From NCBI RefSeq assembly GCF_002078875.1, contig NW_018364569.1:1-64000 (forward strand): a stretch of 64,000 nt of DNA, in the 5' to 3' direction. Within the stretch, counting starts at the first letter, position 1. Each line of letters begins with the position of its first letter. The translations under genes and the position numbers were made by a program. Below the pieces are notes generated by a model. It was given only the letters and a program-made list of their open reading frames with translations. It was not told the origin of the DNA and did not search any database. Below, in pieces: positions 47,344 through 60,945 of this stretch. Origin of the DNA: Numida meleagris (lineage: Eukaryota; Chordata; Aves; Galliformes; Numididae).

Positions 47344-49740
47344 ATTAAATAATCACTGATTCTTATTTAAATTTTCTAAAGAGAAATAACAAATGAATGG
47401 TCTTGGAGGGATTGAGGGGTGTTATCCATTTGCTAGAAACTAGAGAAAAAATAGGCCTTGTCAGATAAAGTATGACAACAATAAAAAGGCACCAGGTGGC
47501 TGACTAAGGTAGAACTACTGAAACGGTACTTTCAAATATATTGGAGTATATTTAGCAGTGTTTAATATTTCAAGTTTGTGATTTATTGGATGAACCATAG
47601 TTGATGACATTTGTGCAGCTCAATAGCTGTTCAAATAATGCAAAGAATAGCAGCAGTTTTTTTCTAGTAATTCCATGAAAAAATCATTTCGTTGTTGAAA
47701 CAGCTTTAAGGCTGAGCAATAACGGAAGGGGCATGTGAGAACCTAGAATAGGTATGAAAGAGGCAATGATATTAGAGATACAACATTAGATTTGACTGCA
47801 GTATCGTGTAGAAAGATCACCCTAGAGGACTAGTGATTTATAAAAAAGGCAACTGCAGACATAAAAATCATGTGTAGGTTGTATTAGTGCAAATATATTT
47901 TAAAGCTCTCTTTTATGTGAAAGCATTTCTAGAAAGATAGATGGATAAAGACCAGAATCATTAGCTCTAGTAGAAAAGCCACATGTGTTTGCTCATTGTG
48001 GAAGTAAATTTGGAAATGCCTCAAAGGAGAATTTCACGTAAATGTAACATTCTCTGCTAACTTTAATGTGACAAATCAGAACTGAGTCTCTGTACTAGAT
48101 TATACCCTTTGAAGTTTCTTCTCCTTCCCCCCTACTTTTCTAGTTTTTAGCTATTGGATATATTTATTAGTTACTTATTTTACCTGAAGAAGGAGAAGTT
48201 GTTCAGCACCTGATAATGTCTCTGATTAACATGCAGACTATTCAAAAAATTCTGATTATCTGTACTGCAAAATTATGACGCTTTTCCCTCTAGTTATCAA
48301 ATTATGGTTTTATGATGAAGGAATGCATGACAATTTTAGGAGTAGAACTTTGAACAGCTAGACAGCAATGATAATATAAAAAATTGCCACACTAGCTAGA
48401 GTGAAAACAATAGCGACCCATGCAGTACACATCTTCTATGCAGCTTTAGTAGCAGTCATAATCTTGTCACACAGTCTGCACAGGCTGACCCGCACTGATC
48501 TTCTCTATGGCACGTGGGTTTTAATGAGCCTCTTAAGTTTGTGACTGCTGATCTCCACAGGCTGGGAGACTTTCTCCATATGCAGTTCTGACCCAAGGTT
48601 TTGGGAAAGATAGTGATTCCCCAGTGCTTGCATTAGGAAAAAACAAGGGATGTTGTTTTCCATGACCTCATTAGGATGAAATTGTAACATTACACATCCT
48701 GCTGATTCTTGGAATTAAAATCTGAAGCTTGGTTTTCAGGTCTGCCAAAGGAAGCTGTATGCCGCTGTGATTCGTGGCAGGATCATATCAGCAGTAACAC
48801 TTCCCTGTAGGGTAAAACATTGTTCTAAACCTTGTGCAGCCAAGGGACAGGAAGATGACAGTAGGTTTGCCCAAAATCAATAATGATGACACATTTTTTT
48901 CTTAAACTGCTTAGTCAAGGTAGGAAAATGAGAGAAGGGAAAACTGTCATCTCCCAAAAGTCATTACGGGAAACCAAAAAGCTCACAGTAGCTGTCCTGG
49001 GAAACAGAAGTGATTAAGATTAACTGAACTGCCCTGAGGACCGTTACTGGGCAAAGTAATTTATTTCTTTTCCCCTTGATTTGCAGGAACATTGATTAAC
49101 AAGGTAAAAATGCCCTGGACATAACTCATTTGAACAACTGAACCAAAATCAAAATGGTGATATCTATCCCAGACCACCCAGGTTGGTTAGTATGAAGGCA
49201 ATTTGATTCTGTTGGTTCCTCCTTGCAATGCATAGACCTAAATCTTCCTGCTGTTGGCTCCGTAGCTGCTAACAGCAATTGTGTCCCTCTACCCAGCTTT
49301 GCTCCTCCCAGATACTACTTCTCTTGTAGCACAGTGTCTCCTGTAGCTGCTGCTCCTGCTCTCCTCTGTTACCCTTCCAGACAGTTTCTCCTCACAGAGG
49401 CATTCATAGTAATGAATGGGGCTGTGGGAACAGCATGGTACTATCCAAATTTGTTACTGTAATTCTACTTATTACATCAAGGCTATGACTTACATCGTTG
49501 AAAAATATTTTGTTCTTTAATGGTGTTCAGTAATGTGACTTAGCAAATAATGTGAACACGAAGTCCTTACTTGCAGTTCAGCAAATCTAAATGAAACAAG
49601 TTTTCTGAGAGAACAGTACACAGTAAAATTTCTGAACATGTTAAATGTGTTTATAACCTTCTTAAATACCTCTGAGATTAATCTTCTTAAGCAGCCCTGA
49701 GACGATAAAATGCCTCTTATTCCCAGGCTAATCAGGTGAG
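47344..49740. other. AT-rich DNA without recognised genes
   Basis: 2.4 kb with no recognised repeat or convincing exon. It ends in the target duplication GGTGAG (49735-49740) of the next LTR. Confidence 0.45.
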
Positions 49741-50143
49741 TGTAGGAAAACACTTGGACACAGGGTTACCCCGACAGTCGGCAAAGGGAAAAGACAAACC
49801 CCCGCCCGCCTGCGTGGGAAGCAGCAACTCAGTGTGAGTTCAAATAGCTTCAATTTATTAGGGCAGCAGCCCTCTCTTATATAGCACACTTGTTTACAAG
49901 ACAGGTGCCCCACACATATCAAAACAAGATAGGTGTCCCACAAACATCAAATGTGTCTCACAAGAAAGTGTCTCAAAACGATATCATTTCCCAGGCTATT
50001 TTAGAGCACAGCACCTGCTGTTAATTAAAGCAATACAAGCAGTAAATTCCACACATACTCAGCTTACTTCTTATCTAAGGTCATACCGTAAATCTTTGAG
50101 AAAAGTCAGCTACGCGCTACCAGGCATGCAATGTTTCCCAACA
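49741..50143 (-). mobile_element. Solo LTR with perfect 6-bp target duplication (ERV class II-like)
   Basis: A 403-base LTR reading leftwards. On the minus strand it starts TGTTGGGAAACATTGCATGC and ends GTGTTTTCCTACA. GGTGAG flanks it exactly on both sides (49735-49740 and 50144-50149), proving integrase-type insertion. In minus orientation a TATA box GCTATATAAG lies at 49885-49876 and AATAAA at 49859-49854, about 22 bases downstream, followed by a GC-rich U5 (GGCGGGCGGGGG). The 6-base duplication fits class II (alpha/beta-like) avian retroviruses. Internal genes are gone, presumably by LTR-LTR recombination. I do not know its family name. Confidence 0.88.
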
Positions 50144-50992
50144 GGTGAGTGTGGTTCAATGGAGAAGAACTTACTACAAGTCTCTGCTGGAGTGCTTGGA
50201 AAGGCAGAGACAGTCCTAGCTTGTTTTTCTGGGGCAGTTTTTCTGTGCAGGAGTCCTGATTGCATTCCCCTCCACCATCCCCCTCTGCTCTCCTCCTTTT
50301 TGTTATCTTTTCCCTGAGATATCTAGGAAAGAGTCCTTTTTAGATGGAGCTCTCTTTAAGCTGTGTGTGTGCCTACGTCTTGTCAAGAGTTGGCATCCAG
50401 GCCATAAAACTAGTGTGGTTTAGATAGAATATAAGTGGTGTATGTTTAATGGCTTGGAGAATATTTTTTCACCCTCAGGACAGAGGTCAAGAAACATTAT
50501 GGTCTTGGAGGAAAGCCTGAAGCTAGAATTGAAAAGCTGTTTCCTGAAAAGAGGGAAAGGGAAATATGTATGTGGTCTTACATACAGATCTTGTTCATCC
50601 AAACAATCCAGATTTTAACTAACCTAGAGCTATGTTTGTGCTGTGTTATTCTCTGCATGAATGCATTTTGATCCTTCTGACTCTTCATAACTGTTCAGAT
50701 GTGACCATAGGACTGGGTTGTCTTGTTTGTAGTCTCATTCCCTAGTCTTTAAACCCAAAACTTCTTGTCTGAAAGCACCAAAAATGTATGTGTGGGAAGC
50801 TTACTGCCTCTGAAGCAGAGGACAAAGACTCGAGTCTATGCCTGTTAGTCAAATATGCACTACATCTGCACCACGTAGAGCATATAGGTTAATTGGTGGA
50901 GTAGTTATACTCTTGCACTTACTTCTGTTGATATGAAAGAGACATTGCATTTTCTTCAAAATATGGAAGGATGCAAGTATAAAATCTTAAGA
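50144..50992. other. DNA without recognised genes
   Basis: Starts with the right-hand GGTGAG. Otherwise no feature was recognised. Confidence 0.45.
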
Positions 50993-51650
50993 GAATCACA
51001 GAATCATAGTGGTCTGAAGGGACCTCTGGAGATCACCAAGTCCAACACCATGCTAAAGCAGATTCCCAAGAGTAGATTATACAGGAATGTGTCCAAACAG
51101 GTTCTGACTATCTCCAGAGGAGACTCCACAACCTCTCTGGGCATCTTGTTCCTGTGCTCTGACACTTTCAAAGTAAAGAAGCTTTTCTTCATTTTCATAA
51201 CTTCGTGCATTCCAGTTTGCGCATGTTGTCCCTTGTCCCATCTTGGGGCACCACTGAAAAGAGCCTGGCCCCCATCCTCTTGACTCCTATCCTTTAGTTA
51301 TTTATAAACATTGATCAGATCCCCTCTCAGCCTTCATATTCTCCAGGCTGAACAGCCCCAGGTCTCTCAGCCTTTTGTCATACAGGAGATGCTTCATTCC
51401 CCTCATCATCTCTGTGGCTCTCCACTGGACTCTCTCTAGAAGTTCCCTGTCTTTCCTGAACTGAGGAGACCAGAACTGGACACAGCACTCCAGATGTGGC
51501 CTCACCATGGGGAGGATCACCTCCTTTGACCTGCTGGCCACACGCTTTTTAATACACTCCAGGATCCCATTGGCCTTCTTGGCCACAAGGACACACTGCT
51601 GGTTCATGGCCAACCTGTTGTCCAGGAGGACACCAAGGTCCTTCTCCACA
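50993..51650 (-). mobile_element. CR1 LINE fragment, minus strand
   Basis: Minus-strand CR1 with a readable frame: [46 protein letters not shown]-like MVRPHLECCVQFWSPQ, LLERVQWRATEMMRGMKHLL and LRDLGLFSLEN. A short deletion before MVRPHL removed the LYSAL segment. The 3' end is at the left, with AGAATCACAGAATCATAG. It is similar to 6409-7187. Confidence 0.93.
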
Positions 51651-54610
51651 GACCTCACTAGTATTTAATTTTATAGAAAAAAATAGTTATTTTATATAAT
51701 TATATAAATACCGAGAACATCATAAAAATGAAGGATTCTGTTCTTCTTGAGTACGTATACAAGGCAGGAAAGGTTGAATTAATATTTAAATATGATGTGA
51801 AGGAAAAAAAACAACAAACCCCTTCTGAGAAAAGATCAACTGTAGTCTGACTAAGAGTATACCTTCAAATTTTAAAGCACTCAAAAAGGATTTTATAGTA
51901 AAAGTTTCATTCCGTTTTTAAATATAATAATTACTACTGCTGCTTCTATGTTAAAACTCAAGTGGAGAAAAAAAAACAGAGAGAAAACTTTTTAAGAAAA
52001 GAATTATGTGTTGCAAATAGAAATACTACCTTAGCCTTCTAGTACGGCTTATTGTCTTGTAAGATTTAGAAATCAGTACTGAATAAAAACAAAGCAAAAC
52101 TCTTGTGGTGAGGTTTGTCCTTACAATTTTGTAATAATGAAACAATTTCATGTAACTTACAGTAGCTGAGCTAGCTCCCTCCAAATTTTCCCTCCAAAAA
52201 TATTGCTAGACCAAGAAGTCAAAGAGGCTGATAGCATCTTTATTGCAATTACGATTCTCTTGGACTATCATTGGTTACGAGCTTCCAATCCATTTCTAAT
52301 TAATCCGTGATTCACGATGGAGAAAATTTAGGAATATGATTAACTTCACTCCTACAATACCTCTGTTAAACTCAGAAGGAGTCTTAAAGTTCCTAAATGT
52401 TTGCTGTATTGGATCATAAAAAGTTAAATGTAACTTCAAAACTGTTGTTCAATCCTGTTTTCCTTGCCCTAATTTTTAAGGCAGATCATGCTTCTTATTA
52501 GTTGAGCAAACGCAACTCCAAAGTACATACTGTAGCTGGTTATACATAGAGTATTTTCAAATGAAACTGTTGTGTCAAAGTTTTATGCATTACATGTTAT
52601 GGTTGTCCATAAATAAAATATTATGCTCTTGCATTTTCAAATCAAGTTTTCAATAAAAATCCCACATACCAAAAGAAGATAGCAATAAAAATTAATTGCA
52701 AGGGATTGCTCCAGGAAAATATGTTATTGAAAAGATTATTTGGATAGGGTCTTAAAGTGAGCAAGAAATGTCCTCCACAAACCATTTTATTTCTTATTGA
52801 CTATTTAAGTCTCTGGGCTGCATTTAAGAAAACACTAAAAATATTAATCTGTAACAGCAATGTTAATATTTGTGCTCACTATGTGATGTACTATATTCTA
52901 TTGAAAATCTCCTAAAGCTGTTCTTTTATATTTTATTCATGAGTGATTTTATCTTCTGGTATCATTTTTAGGCACTGATAGCTGACTATTGTACAGTTAG
53001 TTCTTGAACGCTATCCAGTGTGTCTCATCAACTGATGGTTTTTAGTTTCTCTATAATACATTATCAATATAAAGAGTGTCCAAATTCAGTGAATCAACTG
53101 ACTTGTTTGTTTATTTATTTATTCGCTCTTGTCACCTACATGAAGATTTTAAAAGTGCAGGCCTAAGATTTAAAAATTGAACTTCTAAATAGGCAGTGGG
53201 GAAGCCACTACCACCTAGTTTAAGAAACACCTGAAATACTGATGGCATCTGGTTTAAGTAGTGGGATTTGTGACAATACATTAAAACTGAATGAAAATGT
53301 CTTATATTACAGTTGACGTAGTGCATAACTGTTTCTGCAGTATTCCTTATGTTTTGAAAATTAAACAGTGGTTATTTTACAATAGCAGCAGTTACTTCTG
53401 CACTTGGTGCTTTCTTTCTTGATTTGGGCAAGGAGATTTTACTAATATTCCATGTAAACTTATCTGAGAAATAACACTCAGACTTTTCTATATCGCCATT
53501 TTCTTTTCTATATTGAACTCCCATCCCACACATGTACTAAGCTGCTATCTCTCTCTTATTTACAGTAATGGGAAGGTCAAAAAGGTTGTGACTGTCATGT
53601 CTGTTTCGGACCATCAGGATGAGAACTCCTATAACAGAGTCATTTAGAAACAGAATGTTATGTCTGTGCTTTCTGGCATGAAGCATTTACATAAGTGGAC
53701 CCAAAGTGGCTCCTCTGGCAGCCACGGTGCATTGCAAACTAATGCCTAATATTTTGTCCAATGACATTCCTCGGTCTCCTTGAATCCAGAAGCTTTCAAA
53801 ATTTCTAAGTCCAAAGTATTTCAGATTATTATATATAATATGCATAGATCAGCAGTTTCTGCACTGTGGTATAAAATACTGCTGTTCCCTCCGTATCTAC
53901 AGTAAAATGTAACTAAAAATGGAGTAGTATTAGTGGAAATATTCACATCACATTGAAGTAGCTCACATTTAGCCAAAGAATGTGTAATTCAAGAAAGAAT
54001 AATGTGATTAGTTTCAGTAACATCTACTTCTCTGTCAGATTTCATTGCTTTTTGCAAGTCCTGCTAATTTACTACCATTTGAAATTTCACTAATGTGAAG
54101 TTAAATTTTTCTTGTGTTTTACTTTTATTTTCTAATTCCCCCCTAGGAAAAAAAAAAGACTATGATACATAATGAGTAACTGAGTTTTAACTAAGACTTC
54201 TCCTGAGGAATTTTGCCATTTGGCTAATGAAAAGAGTCTTTGGTGAAATGTTATTTGATTTTCCTTTAGTAAAACTGTTGTTGCAAAAAGCTTCCAGAAA
54301 ATAACTGACATTTTGATTATTTCAAATAGTGCATTAAAAAACAATACCAAAATCTGGATTCCTCAAAATTGTAAAATGACGATGAATTGAAGAAAAGAAA
54401 TGACAGTAAGCTAGTACAAAGAAATGACAGCTGGATATCATGGCGCTGTGCCACTTGGGGACATAAGGTGTTTCTCTTGAGTATCTGCGCAGCCACAGCA
54501 GAGAGATATACAAATCAATTGTGTGCACATTTATATAAAAGAGATTGTTACCCTTTCTGGACACAGGAAATGCAGTGCTAGAACTCTATCAGTAGAGGTG
54601 GGGAAAGAGA
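51651..54610. other. AT-rich DNA; one weak terminal-exon candidate
   Basis: 3 kb of AT-rich sequence with A runs. The only item of interest is the acceptor-plus-open-frame at 53566-53647, listed separately. Confidence 0.45.
53566..53647 (+). other. Possible orphan terminal exon (weak)
   Basis: A strong-looking acceptor (tctctctcttatttacag, ending at 53565) is followed in one frame by 26 codons reading NGKVKKVVTVMSVSD, then HQDENSYNRVI, ending at TAG 53645-53647. The peptide has a soluble, polar composition unlike the AT-driven shadow frames around it. I recognise no family, and no matching upstream exon is visible on this strand. It could be a last exon of a gene with very long introns or chance. 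Confidence 0.2.
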
Positions 54611-54672
54611 ATTATAGAATCATCAAGGCTGGAAAAGACCTCCAAGATCATCCAGTCCAAAAGTCCACCCTC
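54611..54672 (-). mobile_element. CR1 3' tip, minus strand
   Basis: Only the tail of a CR1 of another subfamily: ATTATAGAATCATCAAGGCT, GGAAAAGACCTCCAAGATCA, TCCAGTCCAAAAGTCCACCC. Confidence 0.85.
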
Positions 54673-57600
54673 CAAAAATGGAAATAACTAAAGCGAGCTC
54701 AGATTTTCCCTGATTTTTCAAACTGTGGCATGCAGTGTGCATGTGAAAACCACGATGATCTGAAATGTCATCTCTATTAAAGAAACCAAAGTCCTAACTC
54801 TTTGCTAAATACACTGAATATCAAAGTCAAGGGACATAAATAGAAAATACGACATATTCCTACTTTGCTGCCTACTGTGGTAGTACAAAATATACTCATT
54901 TTTGGCCAGTTCTCAGCTGCAGCTCTTTCTTGACAAGCTAACCAGAGCCTGGCTGGTATCGGTCATGTGATTCAATGACTATCTGTAATCACGCATGCAT
55001 ATTCACACCTCCAAGCAAATTAAGAAAGCACTGTTTGGAAGTGATTAAGAAACTCATTAGACTATCACCCAGGAGGGAAAGCCTACGATACTTATCATGA
55101 GACACTAAATTTGTCACTAGCTCTTAGCTTCAGCTGTAGTTTCCAGTTATAGTTGGTATAGGAAATATAACTCAGCTATAGAAAATGACTGATAAAGTTA
55201 TATTCTCCTTCCACCCCCTCTAAATTCCTCAAGGAACTCTTGGAGACTGAAGGAAACAGTACATAATTTTCAGTGATATATTTTTGAAGACACTGTTATA
55301 CCAGATCCTCAGATGGTGAACTTTAGGATATCATCTTCATGCCCTCTTACAGCTCTTTCTGAGACATACCATTTCGGTCATACTGTAGGAGAATCAGACA
55401 GCAGAAGTCACAGCTGTAGTTTATCTAGATATTATTGAGCCTGATTTCATTTTTCTGATGCTAGAATCTGGTCATTTACACAGATGCCTCCCTAATTACA
55501 TTTTTTTGCTCACGTCTTTAAACACACTGCAAAGCAAAATAATTTCTGGTGCTGCATAGGCTTCCTGTCTTATTCGATAGACATCCGAGAAATCTCTGCC
55601 TTCATGCTGAAATAGCAAAGGCTTATTTCATATGCATAATCCTGTATTGATTTGTTTTAATAGAAATCCCAGAGCACTCAGTTCTTCTTCCATTTATTTT
55701 ACTAGCTAGGCATATGATAGCTTAAGAAAGCTTTGTCAGCTCTGACTCAACCTTATTCAAACAACAGTTGTTTGGTGGGGGTTGCTGTCTTCTACTTCTT
55801 TCCCTCTTAGATGCTCCGTTTCATAAAGCCTCTTATTTAAGCAGTCCAGATTGTAAGATTTATCTTACAAGCACTGGATCAGCCACCTCACTTTCTGCTA
55901 CAAGAGTAACATGGACAATAGTGCAGATTTTGAACATATTAGTGTGAGCTTTTCAGGTGTCTTCTGGATTTCCCCCTATGGCACAGGCAGGAGTGTAGCT
56001 AACATATATTTTTTAACAGACAGGTAGAGTCTGGTTTTCCAAACAGCCTGCGTTAAGCATTATCAGACAATCCAAACAGTGGGAATGTAATCTATTTCCT
56101 ATGCAGTTAAGTTAATGTTGAGTTAAAACAAGTCGCTTATATTAACAGGGCAAAAAGTACTTGGTATTTAGTACAGAATTGTGCTGATCTGAAAGAGGCT
56201 ATTTATTTATTTATTTATCATCATGTCTTTGAGAATTGCACCAAAGGGATTAATTTGCTAGGGAATTATTAAGAACTTTCCCTGCATACAAAGTCTTTTA
56301 AAATTATATTGTGCCAAATACTACTGAAATAATTGGGTAGCTGAAGATGACATATACTGCAATAAATTAAGATAGTGCATATTCAATGTATTTTGATACT
56401 GGGCACGAGATCAAAAACATATCTAGTATTCTACTCATTTACAGTGAGTGAAACCTAAAAATATAAACATATTAATATTGAGTCTAGCAATATATGAATG
56501 CAGATCTACATATCTGTTTATCTTGATGATATGGTATCATAATCAAATTGGACATACTAATTATGAACTTCCGAATTAGTATAATCAATTTGGATGTAAC
56601 ATTTATTTTGATTCTCATAGTTAGAGCTCTTCCAGAAAATTGCTATGTATTATTTCAAAAGTACTGTGGCAGAATGGTAATTCCTACCCTAGCTGTTAAG
56701 AATTTGAATACTTCTGAGATTTTATTTGGGGGTAAAGGTGCAGAAGGGGAGAGAAACTGTTGTGAAGTAAACACTTGGTTTCAGGCTTTTCTAAAAAACA
56801 AGATTTTCAATCAAAGGCATGAAACAGCATTTCAGGATACATCATACTACATTTTACATCAATCACTGTGAATTCTTGTGATTCCTTTATCATAGAGAAA
56901 TGACAGATTGTTCTTGTGCAACTCAGAAGTTATAAATCTGCATGAAGTCACAGCTTGACTTTGTGGTATAGAGTGTGTTTACAGAGGCATGTAAAGCTCA
57001 TTTTTTGGGGGCCTGTTATATTTATGCCAGTGATATACTGCTTTTTTTTTTTAAATTTAACTTCTAGGAAGATCTACTTCCTAGAGCTTGCAGCAATTTT
57101 TGAACTCATTGACACTTGCCATGCTATAAATAAACCAAGATAATTGTCGTTACACTGCAACAGGAAATGGGTTTTTATAGATCCCACTGGTTGTTCCTAT
57201 CCACATCACGCAGAGATTTTCAAAAGAAAGAGAAGTATCTTTCCATATCATGCAGCCTTCTGTATTTTATTTGTTTTGCACATAACACTATTTACTTTTA
57301 TTCAAGCACCAAGCCCACAGACCACAGGATTCTGTATGGCAATCATGGTTCATTCTACCCTTCATTCAGGAGTAAGCAGAGCAGTCGCTAGCACTGTGAG
57401 CAATTACTGCATACCTATTTGTGCTTGCTGGGAGCTCAGTGCTGTAGCCCTGCACAGGGCTGTGATAGGAATGTCTGGCTTGCCCTTGGAGCAGGTAATG
57501 ACTGGCTGTTGTGGCAGCACCTGATGCTCTTTCTGCTGATGGCAAAATATATCATTAATGCAAATGCTGCTCTTGATAGAAAACAGTTTTGCATTCTCAG

Positions 57601-60546
57601 TTGTCAGTTCTGTTGATGTTTATTTCTTTTGTGTAAACCTGTGATTTTCTTGTTTCCATGGATTAACAATTCCTAAAAACTACTTATTCCTCAGGGAGAG
57701 TTGATACAATGCATGAATACTCAGCTGTAGCAACCTGTGAAGTGGTCCAAGAATGCCTCTAAATTTGCCTCAGGGGATCCACCAACAAAGACAGGAACAA
57801 AATCTGATTTGTTTTCACATATTGTGCCCAGTGTTCTGATGCTATTGACTTTGGTCAGCATGCTTCAAATTCAGCGTTTTCTACACAGGACATAGCCTCT
57901 TGTTTGGTTGGATTACGGTGAGTATTTGAGAGTTGCAGTTCTTCATGGCTTGGCAGGAAAGGCAACCTTGTTTCTCTGAAGAAATGCCTCCCTTCTCTGG
58001 AAACAAGGAACAGCCAGCAAATCCTACAGCAAGGTGCTACAGTTGGCAAATTGCTGTCCAAACAAAGCTGGAATACAACCAAAAACACTCTCTATCCACG
58101 CGTTTTGGTTATATGACAGATTGTGCAATTAAGCAACCCACCTGATAGGAAGAGCTGCAGGTATCCCTCCCAGCCAGACCTGCTGATGAAGATGGTGAGC
58201 ATGCAAGAGAACGTGTCCCTGGTTCCACTGAATTAATGCACATGCTTGTAAGACTTGAGGTCACAATGAATAAAGCTTCAAGATCCGAGCATGTGCACAT
58301 CCTCAAAGTTTGTACACAGCCTCAAAACGAGACACGAGGGAACTTCAGCTAGTACTGTAAAGAATCAATCTGATGTAACTCTCAGCCTCATACAGTTTCC
58401 TGCTAATAATCCCGTGTATCATACCCTTACCCTACATTGTCCTTGAGAAGTTGCTACTGACACCATTTCTGAAGAATTAGATTAAGAATTCTTTGATAAA
58501 GACCTTCAATATTACTACATATGGAGAGGAAAAAAAAGGATTTTTTTAAAAATATATATTAATATTTAAAATGCTTTAAAGCACTTGCATGCATCTACTA
58601 AGTTCTGGGTGCTTTAATAACTTGTCTCACAGCTATGCAAAATTCTGTTAACATTATTTTAGTTCCTTTCTCATTAAAGTACACTGCCTGCTGAGTTCTC
58701 AGAGTAATACTGTAACGAAGTTGTTCAGACAAAATCTGGGAGAAAAGATTTTCATTGCCTGTATAGCAATATACTATGATAAACCCATTACGTTTTTGAG
58801 CACAATAGAAGAAAATTTTGAACTATGTTTTATGATTGCATAGCTAAGCAATGTAAACTCCTGAACTGAGAAAAAAAAAGAAAATGCAATAGGAAGGATA
58901 ATACCTTTACCTGGAATGATAGATACAAACTTGTCTTTAGGGTCTGTAACAGAGTCAACAAGCATTGGTGTAAGTACAGTCTCATAATTTACTGTCTCAG
59001 TATGAATGAAAGAGTACAGATAAGACTGTTTTCTCTCAGTTTTACTGCCAGCAATATCGATCGGAAGTAGCGCCATTAAAAAACTTGGAGTTACTCTTTA
59101 ACTCTTGTAAGAAATAAGATCAGAAGCTATGCTACTGTATACAAACTGAATCAGAAATAAACGTCCTGAATTTGCATATACGTAGTACTGGAACAGCAGA
59201 CAAGAAAGGATGCATATTTTTCAGAATTGTCTTTCTTTTTTGAAAATGTCAAACAGTTCTGAGAGCTTTTTAATCATAGCAGCTATGAAGAATGAGTAAC
59301 TTGCATTTAAAAAAAAAAAAAGAAGAGTGTTTTTAATTCAGTGTTATACACATCTGTTAGAAAAGATCAGTGGATGATCCATTGCAAAAAATTCTGCTAT
59401 AGTTTATCTCGTATCAGTAGAGAGGGACATAGGCTAGAACTGCATCTCCTGAGTACAGTTGCTTGACAACATAACCATGGGTGTCAAATAATGCCATTAC
59501 TAATACTATCAATCAGAAACTTTGGAAAATTATGTTGATAATCAAAGTTATTACTGTTTTCATATGTAAGATTACTTCGTCTCTCAGTCTGTATACAGAG
59601 AATAATTCTGTGTTATTACTTAATATGGTTGCAAAACTATATATAACTATAGACAGCATACCTCAAAAATCGTACAAAACAAAAGATAAAATGAAGTAGG
59701 TAATTTTCCAGTGGTAGGTTACTGTTGTTAAAAGTTAAAAAAAAAAAAAAAAAAAAAAAAAAACAAATCCAAATATACTAAAGCAAAGCCCCAGAGGTCC
59801 CAACACCTGTACTATTAGCTTGACATGAAATCTGCAGCCTGCTATAAGCAGTGGCAACATCTTATTCATCGAGCTGTAATGCCACAGATGTCTACTTTAG
59901 AAGGACAAATGGCAGGCTCTACTATGTCACCTTTTGGACACTTAAACATATTTCCTTTCCTTTCCTACAGCTCTTTTTTTACTCTCATAACTGCTTCCCC
60001 ATTGGATCTTAGCAAATGAATAAATTTTCACGTATTTTCTGCTCAGCCATTTAAAAGGTTCTAATATTTGGCAGAGGGTTTACATCTGGACTTTTATATC
60101 CTCACAGGTAATTCCAATTCATTTTCTTATATATCTACAAATCAAGATTGGTGGGAATGATATTTGAGGTATTAGAACTTTTTAGGGGCTGACAACTGTG
60201 CTCTTTTTTAGGATTTCTCTTGGGGCTAAGTTGTTATATTAAGCATTATTTACTGAAAAGATGGGAAGAAAGAGCAGAATGGTGTTGAATGTCAGATAAG
60301 ACTAGGTTTTAACACTTCTTAATTTTCTAGATTCACCAGTCTTAAATTCCTCTGATATTCTAATAGGAAGGCCATGGCTTGATTTCAGCAGAAACTAAGA
60401 AGTAAGCACTAACATTTTCTGTCATTAACAGCTAAGTCTTTTTTTTTTAATCAAAGTACAAAACACAGAAAACAGGATGAAGATCTTTTCCTATTGCTCT
60501 TTATATGTCTATTTATTGTATCTATTGTATTTATATGTCTATAAAT
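54673..60546. other. Long gene-free stretch
   Basis: 5.9 kb of AT-rich DNA. It contains a TTTA run at about 56200-56218, an A run near 59308-59320 and the poly(A) at 59737-59763. The frames at 56548-56871 and 57144-57524 (107 and 126 codons) show no domain, and overlapping frames are equally long. Confidence 0.45.
59737..59763. repeat. Poly(A) tract, 27 bases
   Basis: Uninterrupted A run with no recognised retroposed sequence before it. Confidence 0.85.
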
Positions 60547-60945
60547 ACATGAGTTGCTGAGAAAGTAACGCTCTCTATTTATTGCCACAGAAACTACAAC
60601 AGATACAAAGAACACAATAACACTATTTGATGGAGCAAATTATCAGCTACAAAGGATTGTTTTTCGACATAGTCATTGCTATGAGCTGATTTTACATGAA
60701 TGCACTGATTGAGACGCTCTTCATTTCATAGTGTGACAGCTGTATGTGGCTTGTCTCTCACATTGTTCTTGCCACTGCAGAAACATACCATCCACTGCCT
60801 CACTGTGCTCAGATCCACTGGTTGGTCTCCACAAATGTTCAGCAAGTGTCAATGAATATCAGAGGGGGCTATTTTTTCCACGTGGAGGAATTCAGCTCCA
60901 CACTTTTGCTGTATGTGCACTTTCATATCAGACGTCATTGTGACT
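60547..60945 (-). mobile_element. Internally deleted mariner (Galluhop-like), minus strand
   Basis: Related to the relic at 3176-3970 but reversed. Shared blocks include the complement of GTGGAGGAATTC, CTCCACACTTTTGCT with TATGTGCACTTTCATATCAG, and CCTCACTGTGCTCAGATCCA (RC of the TVDVSTVRR coding block). Its left part (GAAAGTAACGCTCTCTATTT, AAACTACAACAGATACAAAG, CAATAACACTATTTGAT) is the opposite terminal region of the element. On the minus strand an NEERLNQ-like N-terminal segment is fused directly to an NDYVEKQSF-like C-terminal segment, so the catalytic core is deleted. This is the structure of a non-autonomous derivative. Confidence 0.72.

Noticed and set aside
56548..57524. Two frames of 107 and 126 codons as possible genes
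   Set aside because: No domain or splice structure, and competing frames of similar length in AT-rich DNA.
59737..59763. Poly(A) as the tail of a processed pseudogene or SINE
   Set aside because: The preceding 200 bases match no recognised gene or retroposon, and no flanking duplication was seen.
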